This document shows positions 11,298-37,769 of a DNA stretch of 64,000 bases, one piece after another; within the stretch, counting starts at the first letter, position 1; every line of letters begins with the position of its first letter. Origin of the DNA: Hyalella azteca (Eukaryota > Arthropoda > Malacostraca > Amphipoda > Hyalellidae); assembly GCF_000764305.2 (NCBI RefSeq), contig NW_025936499.1, positions 186,001-250,000 on the forward strand, in the 5' to 3' direction. Both the position numbers and the translations under genes were made by a program. The notes below the pieces were generated by a model. That model had not been told where the DNA came from. It saw only the letters and a program-made list of their open reading frames with translations, and did not search any database.

Positions 11298-14200
11298 CTG
11301 AAAAAACTATTGAAGTTTTACTAGTATATGTCTGAAAATATTGCTTATTAATCATACTTAGCTGACAAATTTCAAAGTGACGATTCAATTGATGCCACAG
11401 TTGCGCCCACTACCATTTAACATCCTTAATGAATCCGGTCTCATGTCAGTTAATGAGCGCATGCCTCTCAAGTTTCATTGTATTTTATCTTACCGAGAAT
11501 TCTTCAAATTTTTAGGAATCGAGCTGTTTTTTCAGTTCATTTCGTATCGTAACAATTCCGAGTTCAATTCCAGATCGTATAAATTAATCAATGATGACAA
11601 TTCTCGAAAAAAATCAAATCCGTTGAAATATTTAATCATGTGTTGCTTCTAAATCAGATGACATAGTTGTTGAAATTTTGATGGTTCACCAGTGATTCAT
11701 TTATTCCAAAGTAATGGTCTAAATTTCAAATTAATTATCTGATCACTCACTTTAGTTCTTATTAGCAGTCACGTCATAACATTATCTTTATCTTGTGATG
11801 GAGAAAGTGATTTCATTGGATTTTCATATTTCTGTTAGTGCTTGTAATAATATAATATAATGTTTACACTCTTGTTATTTTAGTGTTACATTGAAGAATT
11901 TGTGTTTCTTTATTATGTGATTTAACGGTCCGTTGTTTTATAAAAATTGTTTTAACCTAAAAATTTGTCATCAAAGACATTTGCATAATTTCTGTTGTGT
12001 ATGAGTATGGGAATGAAGAGAAACTGTTCATCGGAGCCGGAAGAGCATGTAATGCTACAAATATCTAAATAATAACAACATTCATTATGGAAATTTATAA
12101 ACAATGGCTTCCGTCTTCGCTTGCTTCAATCTGCTTAACCGTTACTCTGTCTTGACTAACCCTGCACTTCAAGATTTGAGCAATTTTTTCGCTCATACAA
12201 TGAAGGCGTAATGATCCAAAAAAGTAGAAACTCATCGTATGTAATAACACTTTCTGATTTCTCGAAGCTTGTCATAGATGTTTGCCGAAATCTAAAAACT
12301 GGAATCGAGCCTTTCGCTCAATGGCGCTCTCTAAAGCTCGACAATTTCCCTATTCCTGTAGTTGCAGTTCCAGATGCACCTGAGATTTAACTGTACAATT
12401 GAATTGTTAGGCGCGTTTCCATATGATTGTTGGCTGTGAATAAATTCTTTTCACTAGCCCTTATGCTTATGGTTCGATTCAGGTGATAATAAATGGTGTC
12501 GCAGATGACAAAAAGTTATAATTTAATAATAAATAATATTAACGGGGTAAATTATTCTGCACACTCCACATTTTCTGACGATGAGGCAAAACTGAGCCAA
12601 GAGTCGATTTTTGCAATATATAGAAGTGTACAAAATTTGTCTTATGTTCAATCCACATAAATCTCAACCAACCGTTTATCAAAAATACTAGTTCATCTAT
12701 TGAATGCATGCATTCCATTTCACTTAGAAATGATCGGTAAAATTTTTAGATCAGATTTAGCTAGATTATAACGTTGTAGTTTTAGCTCAGATATTAACTA
12801 GATTAAAACGTTGTCGTTTTTCGAAAATTTTCAATATTAAATGCTTTGAAGTGACCTCTATGTAGAAGACTAAGAATATTTCAATATCATTAAGTTCTTT
12901 ATGTTAGAATAAAATCGAATATGTTTCAAATAAATTTTTCAATACATAAATTGCGATAATTGAGGAAACTCTATCTACTGATTCAATTACGTAATGAGAA
13001 ATTTTTCTCTAATTAGTTATAATTGTAAGCTGTACCTTAAGGATAAATTTTTCCTACATTAGAGTAAACGAATTTAAGGAAATTTCGGTATCGCAATTCT
13101 GAGAATTCGTCCCCTAAAAGTCAAGCTCGCTCTATAACAGCTCTAAACGTCAAGCTCGCTCTATAGGCCCTCGAATGAGGGCGCGTCCATGCCGACGGCG
13201 TCTAGGGAGTTAGCGGTAAAAGTAACTAACACGCCGCTGCCTTGCTTACTATGGCAGCTGAAATATACTGCAAGTAGCTTATATGCATACAGTAAGGTAA
13301 TCATTTATAAATCAAATGTAATTCATTCAAACTTCTTCACTTTTCAAAATATTTTTCTAGAGTTTATTGTTCGTTTACACGTTGAATAATGAGAAGTAGA
13401 GTTTGTTACTCGATGAGTATTCGATCTTTTACAATACAGGGTTATCTGGCTATTAATAGACGTAGAATAGAAAACAAAGTTATGGGGGTTAACTTCCAGC
13501 TTTTGAACAAATGAAAAGTTGTTAACTAACATTTCGAAGGAAATTCTACTTGAGATTATCCAAAAATAGGGTTGAGATACTTGACTTTTCACTTTTTTTG
13601 TGATTTAGTTTGGATGTAATTCGTGTTTATTTTGCTATAAGACGGAACATGAAGTAGACGAGTGTCACCATTAACTGAAGAGGCCAGCTAGGGCGGGCGG
13701 TTGCTGCGCCGCGTGGCGACCAGACCGCTTTTTTGGCGCATGGAGAAGCTCAGTGGAGTGTGCGCAGCCCGCATGATCCGCACTTTCTAACCAGGATAGC
13801 CGGACCACCTCCGGCATGTACCGATTCCTGTTTCCCGCTGAATCGAAAGCATAGACGAAAACGCTATGAAAAATAAGAAGATCTTTAATAGCTACAGATT
13901 ATGTAGATTTGATGTAGCTTGTTGGTTAATGCCTGCAGCGAAAATTGGGAGAGCGATTCGTGGCTGAAAATAGTAGTTGCAATAATTCCTTAATAGAGTC
14001 GTTAAGAATGTTCAGTACAGATATTTTCCCATGTTATTTCTTTGGCACATAAAGGACTAACTTTACAAATTTTAATATTTTGCAGCGCAATTGAAATTTC
14101 TTACAATTCGAAAATTATCTAGTAAAATAATTTGTTGGTTATATGAGTTTAAACCCATGGATATTAGAACCTCATATGGAACCAGAGCGAAGAGTCTAAA

Positions 14201-15330
14201 AATTTTTGACAGAGCCACGTTCAACAGCGCTGCTTAGCCTCTCCACATACTAAGATGTCTAATTTAAGGTAAGCAAATTGCTGTGCGTTGGTAAAACAAC
14301 ATTCTCGGACTAGATTTTACAGTTTAATTACCATTAAAAAAATCGGGTAGCATGTTTATGATGTTTAAAAGTCTTTTAGCAAAATTTTACAAAACTAAGG
14401 TTACTTTTCGTGTTTTTATTACAAGATCAGAAAAAACTTCTTAACCGACGGTCTCTGACTTGTTGTTTGACGATTCATTAATTTATTCAGTATCTTTTAT
14501 TGAAATTATTAATCAAAACTACTGTAGCTGCTGTATTATTTGTGTGTAATTTTCTTCTGATGAAATTTATGTTCCAGTGCGCGAACAAATTTATGTAATC
14601 AAGATTATAAGTACAGCCAGGTTCTCGAGGTGGATCTTTTCAAGGTTTATGGTAGGATATTCGAACGATATCAATAAACGCAGTATAGTGACATACTAAT
14701 TAGTAGCCGAACGTTAAAAATATTCAGGAATTCATTGTTATTGAAATTCATTGTTGATATTGATCGCTTCACCGCATAAGCATAAAAAAAATATATCTGA
14801 AGATTAGGGACACCAATTGCAATATTTAGGTTGTGCGTCGTTTGTTATATAAAAGGCTGTGAGAGAACTGACCTCCATGCAACGGACTACATTGTTGTAC
14901 TAAACTTGTGTGACTAAATTCCTTCATTAATGATGAGAAAAGGGTGATGGATTATGGCCGTGATGCAAGTATCTACAAACATTTTGTTCATTTTTTCACA
15001 AATTTTTTAGAATTTTGCAGCAGATTGTATAGAATTTTTTTCGTTCGTTAGCGAAATACTGGATTTAAATTTTTACGAGACTTTTAAAAACAATTTTCTG
15101 AAGATATTGAGATTGCCTGTCAACTGAGATCTAAAATGTAACTGAAATAGTGTGAGCATGATAATTTCTTTGGTCTTTTATTGCATTTTAAGATTAATTC
15201 TTACCTTAAAAAAATTTAATACAACTTTTGTGGTAGAGGTAATAATTTATTGTAAAATTACTGCCTCCATCACAATTGGATTAGATATTTTTCGTCTCAT
15301 TTGAGATAATGGCTCACGTTTTACTCGTTA
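11298..15330. other. Gene-free stretch with a GC-rich patch
   Basis: Mostly AT-rich. Near 13105-13165 AAAGTCAAGCTCGCTCTATA-like words occur twice in tandem. A GC-rich patch at 13680-13860 is open on both strands for 55-70 codons and cannot be assigned. Nothing else recognised. Confidence 0.4.
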
Positions 15331-15474
15331 TTACGGGAATAAAATAAAGCCGACATTATGGGCGCTGTTGGCGGACGCTTCTCTGTTGTTTCGTAGACGC
15401 AAGTCCAGTTTTTGCTCCCGTCCAGCTAGTCCGAGGAGCTGTTCTCGTAACCTCAAAATTTCTTGAAGAAGAGG
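15331..15474 (-). CDS. Candidate coiled-coil terminal exon, unknown protein
   Basis: On the - strand, after an acceptor ending CTCATCCAG, an open frame reads LLQEILRLREQLLGLAGREQ and then KLDLRLRNNREASANSAHN before a stop at 15331-15333. Leucines are spaced as in an amphipathic helix or coiled coil with alternating Arg/Glu, which is unlikely by chance. The frame stays open upstream of the proposed acceptor for some 25 codons, so the true exon start is uncertain. Family unknown; it could be the end of a - strand gene whose earlier exons are not recognisable, or a retained fragment. Confidence 0.35.
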   Translation of the reverse strand, partial: PLLQEILRLREQLLGLAGREQKLDLRLRNNREASANSAHNVGFILFP

Positions 15475-15853
15475 CTGGATGAGACTTGAAGTACAAGTTT
15501 TCACATCGGAGAGTCCTCTTCCACATGAAACCGCATTTCACAAAAAAAACAAGCCATTCGACTTCAATTTACGAGCCTCTTTTCTCCGTAATTGTGTTGG
15601 GGTAGAGATTACTTAAGCCATTGCGACGCAAGCTCCAGAAATTTTCAAATCGTATAATTTTTCTAGGTTTAGATGAAATGTTTCTTACTTTCTTCTCGAA
15701 TATGCTTTAATTCTTAATTTCCAGATTTCATCTCATCGCTCTCGAAAAGCGTAATAGTCTGTCTGAATCTTTACTAATTTTTCTATGTGCAATTTTTGAT
15801 CGATAACAAATTCCTATGTTAATTCTTGTAATACTTGATTAATTATTCTCCAG

Positions 15854-18800
15854 GCAAGCGGGCGGCAGAGGAACCATGACGACGCTGCGCACAGCGCTGC
15901 TCCTCACCGTACTCGTGCTGGGCTGCAATGGCCTCGTTAAAGATATTGCGGATGCCTCCCCTTTGGACAATCTTAGATTAAAATCTACAAAAGATGTCCT
16001 CGCAACTCAGGAGAGAATGAAAGAAATGAACGAAACGAAATCCACTGAATTTGGTAACTTTGCTAAAACTAAAGTACATCAAGCATTAAGGAAAAGTGGA
16101 GCATGGTTCTCGAATGCCGTCCTGCCATTCAGACATTTCTGGAACAGTCAAGTTAATTTTAACTCAAATTTTCTCGCAAGGTTTAATCTACAAAACTTAT
16201 TTTGGTCAAAACAAACAGATTCTAATCAATTAAATCGATCAAAAGAGATTCAAACAGTGACTGAAATCGACTTGAGTTTCAATGAGCACTTTATAAAACA
16301 TTCTGGCAAGAAAAACATCACTTTTGGAACAGAAAATGTCGGGAGTTCACACGATTTACACGCAGAATTTGAAACCGATAAAGACCATCATGGACTTGTT
16401 GGCACAGGCAAGCTCTTAGAACGTCAGCCATTCAAGGCACGGAAATTGCAATTGAAACTAGTGAAAAATGAAGCGAACCCGCTGGTGATTGAAGAACAAT
16501 TACCATATATTACGAGAGAACAGAGACAAATAGATCACAATTTAATCTCAAACGTGCAACGTATTTTTTCTAAACTACTTGGCTCTAAATTTGCGATTCC
16601 AGTTAATCCTCAGCAAATCATGAACAATAATTATTCGACTCCCCAGCGATTGTCAAAATCGAGCGGTAGTTTTTTAACCAAGTTTTTCAGCTACTTCATG
16701 GGTTCCACTGATAATCAAGATGACAGTGACGACAAAGATCTGGAAATTGAACTTGAAACCGAAAACAATTTAGTAGATGAAGCCTCAACAGATCTGATGG
16801 GGCAGCGAATCCTAGAAAAACTTGAACCCGTATTAACCGACACCTTCGGACATTCCAATTTTAGTGTAGGAGAACTCCTCGAAGTACTGCAAAATCCCAG
16901 TGGCATTGAAGAAAAGCTTCTGTCTAGGACATCAATCGAGCACGCTCGAGAGCTTGTCGACGTTTTTAGCTTCTATGAAGGCTTGTCACTTTCCAACATG
17001 GTAGAAAGTTTATCGAAAACAAACCCTTCCTCTGTATCTGAATATTTGAGTAGAGTCGGATCTGAAGTTCGCAGCTCACTCCAACAAATCTGGAATCTAA
17101 GTTTTTCTCCGGACATCGAGAGTACAGACTTACCTGCGGATGAAAGAGATGTTCCATCCTTGCTTCAAAATCCGCAACCAAAGAACATCAACATTTCATT
17201 CGCAATCTCCACTTCGCCCAAAAATTACACATTTGTTGGAGCGTTCCCGAAATTTAATTTTACCTCTCCCTTCCTCAACATCACCAAGGTTGGTTAAAAA
17301 AATTATTTATCATTTCATGCATGGAAAAAAGTTGTCAAACATTTTTATGGTCACTTAATTCCACTATATTCATCCAATGAATGAGTTATCTCATTACGCG
17401 AGAATTAACGGTCAGGGTCACGGGTAGTGATAAGACGCTCAAGAATTTCAGTATCTCATCATTGACCAATTGTACTCATTTAATCTGATAACAATTTTCA
17501 ATCGTGATCCATTCATTACTAGGAAGGCTCACTTTAATTTATCGTTGTGACTATCTGACCCAATACGTTTTGTCACATCATGCGATAAAAATAAGTTAGC
17601 TTTAATCGACAATTTCGAGTCTAGAAAAAATGATTTACCCAGAATTTTTTTTTTTCAGCCTGCATTCATCAACAACAATACGGGTCTACTTCTCGGACTG
17701 CCGCTGCTCGCAGCTCTGACCGCTGGGGCTCTCCTTGGCTTAGGAGGAGTGCTTGCAATTTTGATTGCGTCTCATATTCATTACAAAGACAAAGATAACG
17801 ATTATGAAGGTTACGGAGACGAAGGGTACGGTCATACAGGATATGATGGAGGCCACGTTATTGTTGCCGTGCCAACAGACGATGGTTACGGTAAAAAATC
17901 GAAAAAATCAAGACCAAAAGTCACCAGGCATAAGACAGTTCGAGGAAGAATTCAGAAGGCGAGGACAACAAAAGTGAGGCCATCGTACGGAACCATACAC
18001 TCTGCTCCCAAAAAGAAAGGAGGTGGAGGTTATTCGCATCGTAAGAGGATCCAAAAGGGCGATTCTTACTTCTATGATGACCCTGAAGACTCGGGCTTGT
18101 ACACTCGTTCATTGGAATTCCCTGACTGGCAATACGCGAAGAAAGATGAACAACCGCGGTATGTGCGACTGTCATCACGGGAAATAAAAAAAAATTCCCC
18201 AATCATGGATAGTTCTCGTCTATTTGATTCGTCGCATAAAGAAGATAAACAATCCCAAGAGTATAAATGGGTGTACACAGCTCGAGACTCGAAAGAAAAA
18301 CGACAGAAGAATGAATATCACAAAGATAAAATTTATGAGTCTTCAGAAGGATCTCGCCATGAAAAACGAGACGTTTTCGAATCGTGGGAAAGAGGAAGAA
18401 AGGAAATTTACAAACCCTTGACTAAGTATAGCAGTCAGGAGGAAGTCAAAGATGGATCCGATGAGAGGCCACGAGCTGATAAGCCTTTCCGAGGTACTCT
18501 GGTATTGGAAGAAATGGGTTCACTTGAAGATATCTTGTATCGAGGAAATACGAAGAAAAGACAACAAAGTAAAAGAAAAAATATCTCGAAACGAAAGTCA
18601 GGGTCAGAAAGAGACAGCATTGGCCAATACGCTACTCAGGTGGACACGATCATTCCAAGCAAAGATAAACCTCTCAGCGAAGTTGGCAACATTCCAGGGA
18701 TTGAATGGAATTTGGAGTCATCCGCAGTAAGCCCGTAAGTATAATGAATACATGATCTAAATAACAGAGGCCAGTATTACATTTTTCTAAGCTTTTGTTA

Positions 18801-19827
18801 CATACAAGAATTATTTTCATGAATGACATTTCTCGACATATGCAGGGAAGGCGTCAGCGTCAAAGATCTGGTAATCGAGTCGAACAGCCCACTGAATGAA
18901 GAATGGGGTTCGAGCCAAAGAGCCAATTCGGGTGGCGGTGGAGTTCTGAAATCAGACGGAGCGATGGACGCTCGTCGTAAGCTAAATGTTTTATTGGATC
19001 GCTATCGGCAATACACTCGAAATGTATTCACTGCTGAAAATCGTAATGGTGTTCCTTTGGCCAGTCATCTGACGGCCAACAGCTACGGGAACGTCAGTAC
19101 TTCAGACCAAGTTATTACTAATGAAACGAATAATACGCCTTTCCAGCGACGCCTTTTGAGTGTAGAACCCGAGCACTCCGAACCACAAAAGTTTTCCTCA
19201 GCAAGTTCATTGCAAACATCCGCTTCTTCGGTTCATCTTATTAAATCTGTGTTAGACACTCCGTTGCCGGAAATGCCACACACAACTCGTGTGCGCTCGA
19301 GATCTACCGCCGCCTCTCGAAGGACCTCCGATACTACAACATCATCAGTCACTGCCGCGCCACCAGGAGAGCAGCTCTTCAGCCAACAGCGGGTGCAAGA
19401 ACAGCGCGAGTATCGCGTACCTCCAGGCAGGAGGTTCAGACTAGCACCTCCATTGAACATGCCGTAAGTTTCGGGAAAATGAAAATTTAATTTTTCGCAA
19501 TTAATTACATGCATGCGACTTCAATGAAATTGAATTATTCATGAATTTTAATTTTAGTTTTAATTTTAGTAGTCATCTACACTTATATTTGATCGTGTTT
19601 CCTACCTAAAAGTTAATGGATTTTTTTTAAACAACTCAGTTGCTGTTGGAATTTCACTCATTAAACGAAAGAACATCACCGGAACATTCGATTTGAATAA
19701 TTTAGTATCAATCTTATTAGCAATCGACTGAATAAGTAAACATCATACATTTCATGGCATTCTTGATTTCTAATTCGTATAGGTTAATACCTGCAGGCCA
19801 GTCGATTATACACTTAAGCAAACTTGA
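15854..19827 (+). CDS. Large single-pass membrane or secreted protein, unknown family
   Basis: Exons 15854-17288 (ATG 15876 after a short untranslated lead following an acceptor, so a 5' non-coding exon exists upstream), 17659-18734, 18846-19463 and probably 19797-19827; all phases agree, giving about 1045 residues. The N-terminus (MTTLRTALLLTVLVLGCNG) is a clear signal peptide. Residues 20-479 are hydrophilic with NFS/NIT glycosylation sites. A hydrophobic helix lies near 480-508 (GLLLGLPLLAALTAG and on), then a Gly/Tyr segment (YEGYGDEGYGHTGYDGGH) and a long Lys/Arg/Ser-rich tail. No domain recognised. Exon 3 could instead end at an in-frame TAA at 19465-19467 (about 1036 residues), but that TAA sits inside a GTAAGT donor. 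The final exon adds about nine residues and has AATAAA 17 bp after its stop. It may be an arthropod-specific surface or cuticle protein (inference). Confidence 0.65.
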
Positions 19828-19843
19828 TTAACAAGCCTATATG

Positions 19844-19849
19844 AATAAA
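19844..19849 (+). terminator. Polyadenylation signal of the orphan membrane gene
   Basis: AATAAA lies 17 bp after the proposed TGA (19825-19827). Its position supports 19797-19827 as the true last exon rather than termination at 19467. Confidence 0.45.
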
Positions 19850-21086
19850 TTACTAGAAAACTCTGATATCCATGTATTTATTTATTTGTTTTTAAAACCT
19901 GCTACTGCCAAAAATGAAAACTTCATTTATCTGAAACATCACACCGTTTCACATTTGTAGTTTATTTTGACGTAGAGGCAAAACCTGGTTTATAATATAG
20001 AAAATAATTTCAAAATGATTTTAAAAAAGCTATGAAATCGAGATGATCAAATGAATCGATTAAGAATTCATACGCCATCCATAATGCAACAAATATTCGA
20101 TACATGTGTCATGTGTTTCTGTAGGTGAAGCTTAGTTATTCGTAAATGTTGAATAATTTATGACTTGAGAAATTGCAACCCCCACGAGTACACTCCTTAT
20201 AGACATTCTTTCTAGCCCTCAAGATGACTTGTTGTAACATTGTTAGAAATTTTATAATTTCATGGATTGTAAAATTAATTGATTCTGTTTCTCCATGATT
20301 ATATTTAAGTAGGAACCTGTAAATAGTGTTGTTGGCATTGAAAATTGAGGTAAACACTACCATCTAATTGTTGCTCTGGCAAGAGTATTGAAGCTGTTCC
20401 TGCCTAATATGTATTTCTTGCGTTCAAGTGGTAATTTTTTTTTGTGTTTTATTTATTTTCGTCTAAAATTTTTGTTACCTCTTTCTCTATTTAGAAGAGG
20501 GCCAACTCCAGTATTAATTTTTGACTATGCCTGTACTGTGGAGCGGCCGCCTTAAACTTTTGAGCTTGGGCTTCTCGCTTGAATTATTGAGATATGTTCT
20601 AAACCTTTTTACTTAAATAATTTAAATATGTTCCGAACCTCGTGTCGAAGCTTGTTTCTTTCCAATATGCTTAAGACACTATTAATTTTGAGTCCGCCCT
20701 CATTTCCTATTTGAATCATTTCCCTTTACATGGCCTCTTGAATTTTCTCTTAATATTTACCGGCTTACCGCATGGTAGCAAAAGATTTCAAATTAGGTGC
20801 GAGGCTGTTACTTCACGGAAAAATTTTACGTTCATCAAGCTGATATATCGATAATTCCTTCTTATTTCAAAGCTATCGAATTTTTGTTTCAAAAGATTAA
20901 GGCTTGGAAAACACGGGGCGCATGCCGGAGGCCAGCTTTGCTAAACTTCACACTTAGTTCATATTCCTTTCCATAGGTAAGAACGCTAGAGTGCATAACG
21001 ACCTATGAAGTCAAGTGCTCAAATCCATAACGCCGGATGTCCACAATCACAAAATAAACTTGCCAAAGTTAAACATGGCTATACTG

Positions 21087-21326
21087 CATCTGGCCAAACC
21101 TCATCTGGCCTAACCTCTTCAGGTCTAACGTATCCGAGCTGCAACCTTTCTCCATCCAAAACAAACCTGAGCGGACCTAACCTAATATCATTGGCTGCAA
21201 GAAGTTAGAAAGGTGGTCTAAGTGTGCTGGTAGAGCCAGTCATTGGCTGCAAGAAGGTTATGAGCCGGGACAGCGTGAATAGGTTAGGCCAGAAGAGGTT
21301 AGGCCGGAGTAGGTACAGCCGGATGG
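21087..21326. repeat. Inverted repeat with GGTTAGGCC-type units
   Basis: 21087-21129 contains three tandem variants of CATCTGGCCTAACCT. Its reverse complement recurs imperfectly at 21282-21326 (GGTTAGGCCAGAAGAGG and on). ATTGGCTGCAAGAAG also occurs twice (about 21190 and 21242). The structure looks like a fold-back of a short tandem repeat. Confidence 0.6.
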
Positions 21327-24300
21327 GGAACTGCCTGCTTATGAACGAGCATGCTTGAGCATTGGCTGAAGACCTACGGCGCTATTATCTTTCGGCAGTG
21401 TGTTGCTTGTCTGGATTACGGAGTTCAAGCGTAGTCTGCGGCTTCTAGTTCTGAGGCTGAGTAAAGTTAATGCATGGTGAAGCCAGGCGTTGGCTCCAGG
21501 GCTTATTTAAGAGTAAAATTCGTGGCCTACGGGTGCGCCCCCGGAAGCACCATACCGCCGGGCACGTGCCAGTCACAGTCCAGTCCAACATTCCTTAATG
21601 AATTTCTATAGAAACATTCACACCAGCCGTGCAAGGCACCTGCCATGCCTGGCATGGTCCAGCAGCGATCAAGGCTAAAGATATTTTGACCGGGACGTCA
21701 CTGCTGCGTTTCTAACAATTACCTTTGCCGAGCTCAACATATAAGATTTTTTGCGAATATACAATTGTAAAATATCAATACAAGACTTCATCTCAACAAA
21801 CCATATTTGGCATATGTCCTCTGTTTTAGCATAGACGTCATCTGTTTTTATCCTCTCGTGTCTTTTTTAGCCACTTGTAACGTGCCCTCGAAGTTCGATC
21901 TGAACGAGACGCCACGACAATCTCTTCGTGGAATAATAATAATAGTAATAATATTTGTGAAATCTGGTATGGAAATGTACCATTTAGCAACGCTGCACGG
22001 TGATTGTCATGGCACGAGATACGAAAGGAACTGGAGTGAGGACTTCCCGTGACCGGACTGAACCGTGACTGGCACTTTCCTGATATATGCAAGAAATGCA
22101 TATCTTACTTGCATAAATGAATTTATTATAATTCTTTGAGATATTCGAGTAATATCACCGTTTTGCCAAATTGCAATTATCAAAGTTCTTTTTATGATTC
22201 TACAGTTATATTGGGCTGAACTGCTTTGTCCGTAACGACGACGATTCTGTATATTGATGCCGCTACTAAGCACTACTTTCAGAATTTGGTCTACTTCCTA
22301 ATTTTCTTTCCTCGAGCTTTTTTCTCCTAATTTTTCTCTTTCCTAATTTTTTTTCTCGAGCTTGTGGACGTGTCGAGGTCTTTGGATCAAATTCTAAAAT
22401 AAAATTTCAATTTGTTCATTGCCTTTGTGTTAAGACTTAACAGCGTAACGTAGACATAGACTATATTAGTTCCACTAGCATGTAAGCCAAACGTGAGTAC
22501 ACGACTAAGTAAATTTATTTTCATTTAAGCAGTCTTCTGATTGCCTTTATGTGGAGATACGTTAGGGTACGTATATGTATATTTATATCATTAGTATTTA
22601 GATTTACACTCATTACGCATTGGTAAATTTTTGTACATATGCTCTCGTTTCTCAAAATTAATTTGAATCCTATTCACATAATTGGTAGGCCAAAGATAAT
22701 TTACCTGAAGTTAAATGTTGAATGTCCAAATAACGATTTGTCTATTTATTAAGAAGAGTGTGGATGCAGACAAAAATTATAGCAATGCTCACATGCTAGC
22801 GATGTCGTACCCTTTAGTTTTTCATAATCATTTATTATTAGCTGATGATTGAATTAATCTTTTTTATAGCCAATTGTTCACTTAAATTGTTCTCATGCAC
22901 GTAAAAGTATACAGACGAAGAACCATTTGTATAAAGTGTATATTTTCAGTTGCCAAGTCGCTTCAGTTGATGTTTTGATAAATATTTGAAAACTGCCACA
23001 GCTCTTTTAGTTATTATCTAAGGGCATTTGTGGCTATAAATTGGATCGTAACAAGCTATGTGAAGAAATTAAACATAGGCCACGTAATTAATTTGAATCA
23101 ATCATGATTTAACGCCATTATTTGCCATGCAATGTAAAGTTAATTTTGGATTTCGTTCATTCAACCTCCATCGTATAGGAGACATTCCCGCGCAATTCCT
23201 TTAAATTGGTATAACTAAAATAGATCAAATTTCATTTTGAATTTTTATCCAGTTTACCCATATTAAGTTATATTGCGAATTTATTACTAAGAATGTACAG
23301 CTACAATTAAGTAATTTCTTAAACCTGCTTAACACTCTATTATTCTTTGTAAATACTTGTTATGATGCTTGTTTATTGTGAAAATATTGACTGGATATCA
23401 CCAATTTGCGTTGCTCTGTTGTCTTGTAGCCAACATGAAGTTCAATTTTTTTTGAAGTATTCCATGTGAAAACAAAATTTATATGCGATTTTTGTAAAGG
23501 TTTCATTGTGCTTTTCGTGTTAGTTTCTGTTACTCAAATTCATTTCACGACATTTGACTGTCGCAATTGTTGGAGTTTTAGTTTTCACGCAATCAATTTA
23601 GCCTTCTCTTGTAACTTCAATATGATATGCTACCGAAAATGTATGAGTGATAAATTGAACCTGTGACAAAAATCTTGTTATTAAAGCTCGCTATTAAGTT
23701 TCACTTGTCGTTAATATATGATAATCATGAGCCGTTGTCACCAGAACTTATTGTCCGCCGGAACGTAACAATTAATTATTAAGATGCATGACCGCAATGG
23801 AGCACCTGGGAGCAATAGGTTCGTTTTGACAAGTCGGCATTAAACCTAATGAGAATGGCGGTTTAAATAAACGTTGACGTATTTGCGCTTAGGAACACAC
23901 GCAAACTAATTTTTGAACATCGACTCACTGACTCATATTCAGCGAATTTAACGGTGACACCAATTAAAAGCGTTAGCAGAACATTAAACTAACTGTACAA
24001 ACGACCCAGTTATGAAGTTAAATCACAAGATAAACTTCTTATAAGCTTTCTTACGTTTTTCCAGAATAGTGGAAGTAAAACAAGTCTCTGTTATTGCAAG
24101 TTTACATCAAAACAAATTTTATTCGTTATAAATGTGTGGGATCAAGTTTAAGGTGAAAAAAGCATTTCAGTGCGGCACCGAAGAGAAGTCAAAGTTTTCG
24201 TGTCAAAATTAATAATATTGTTTTGACAGAATTTGAAGATTTGTTCAGAATCCTCTAGATTATAACTATATTAGCAAAAACGGTTGTAATTTGATACTAT

Positions 24301-24457
24301 TAGTAAAATTCTGCTGCTGCATCAAATTTCAAGTAAACATCGACACTAGCATATTCCCAATGCCTACAACACAAAAACTTTAATTACAGTTGAAACCCAT
24401 AAAACATGAAAACATTTTTCGTCTCCATTTAAATCAGTCAGTTTAACTGATATAACA

Positions 24458-37651
<13,194 letters not shown>

Positions 37652-37690
37652 CGTTGCAGATATCAATGGCGATATAAAATAACAGGACTG

Positions 37691-37697
37691 CTTATCT
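37691..37697 (-). promoter_or_regulatory. GATA-factor-type site upstream of cellulase A
   Basis: AGATAAG on the - strand, 40 bp upstream of the start codon at 37651. A TTTTATAT stretch lies between the two. Matches the WGATAAG core; function not shown. Confidence 0.35.
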
Positions 37698-37769
37698 ACC
37701 ACAGAATAATCAGCAACCAAGCCGGCGCACACAAAAATTCTTGTGCCTTTTTTCAGTAACATTTTTTTA

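Larger units (their letters stand above)
19828..24457. other. Gene-free intergenic stretch
   Basis: AT-rich. Open frames are short and lack splice context. A GC-richer inverted repeat occurs at 21087-21326 (listed separately). A possible ATTAAA polyA signal for the cellulase to the right lies at 24379-24384 (- strand), and an AATAAA at 24118-24123 (- strand). Confidence 0.5.
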
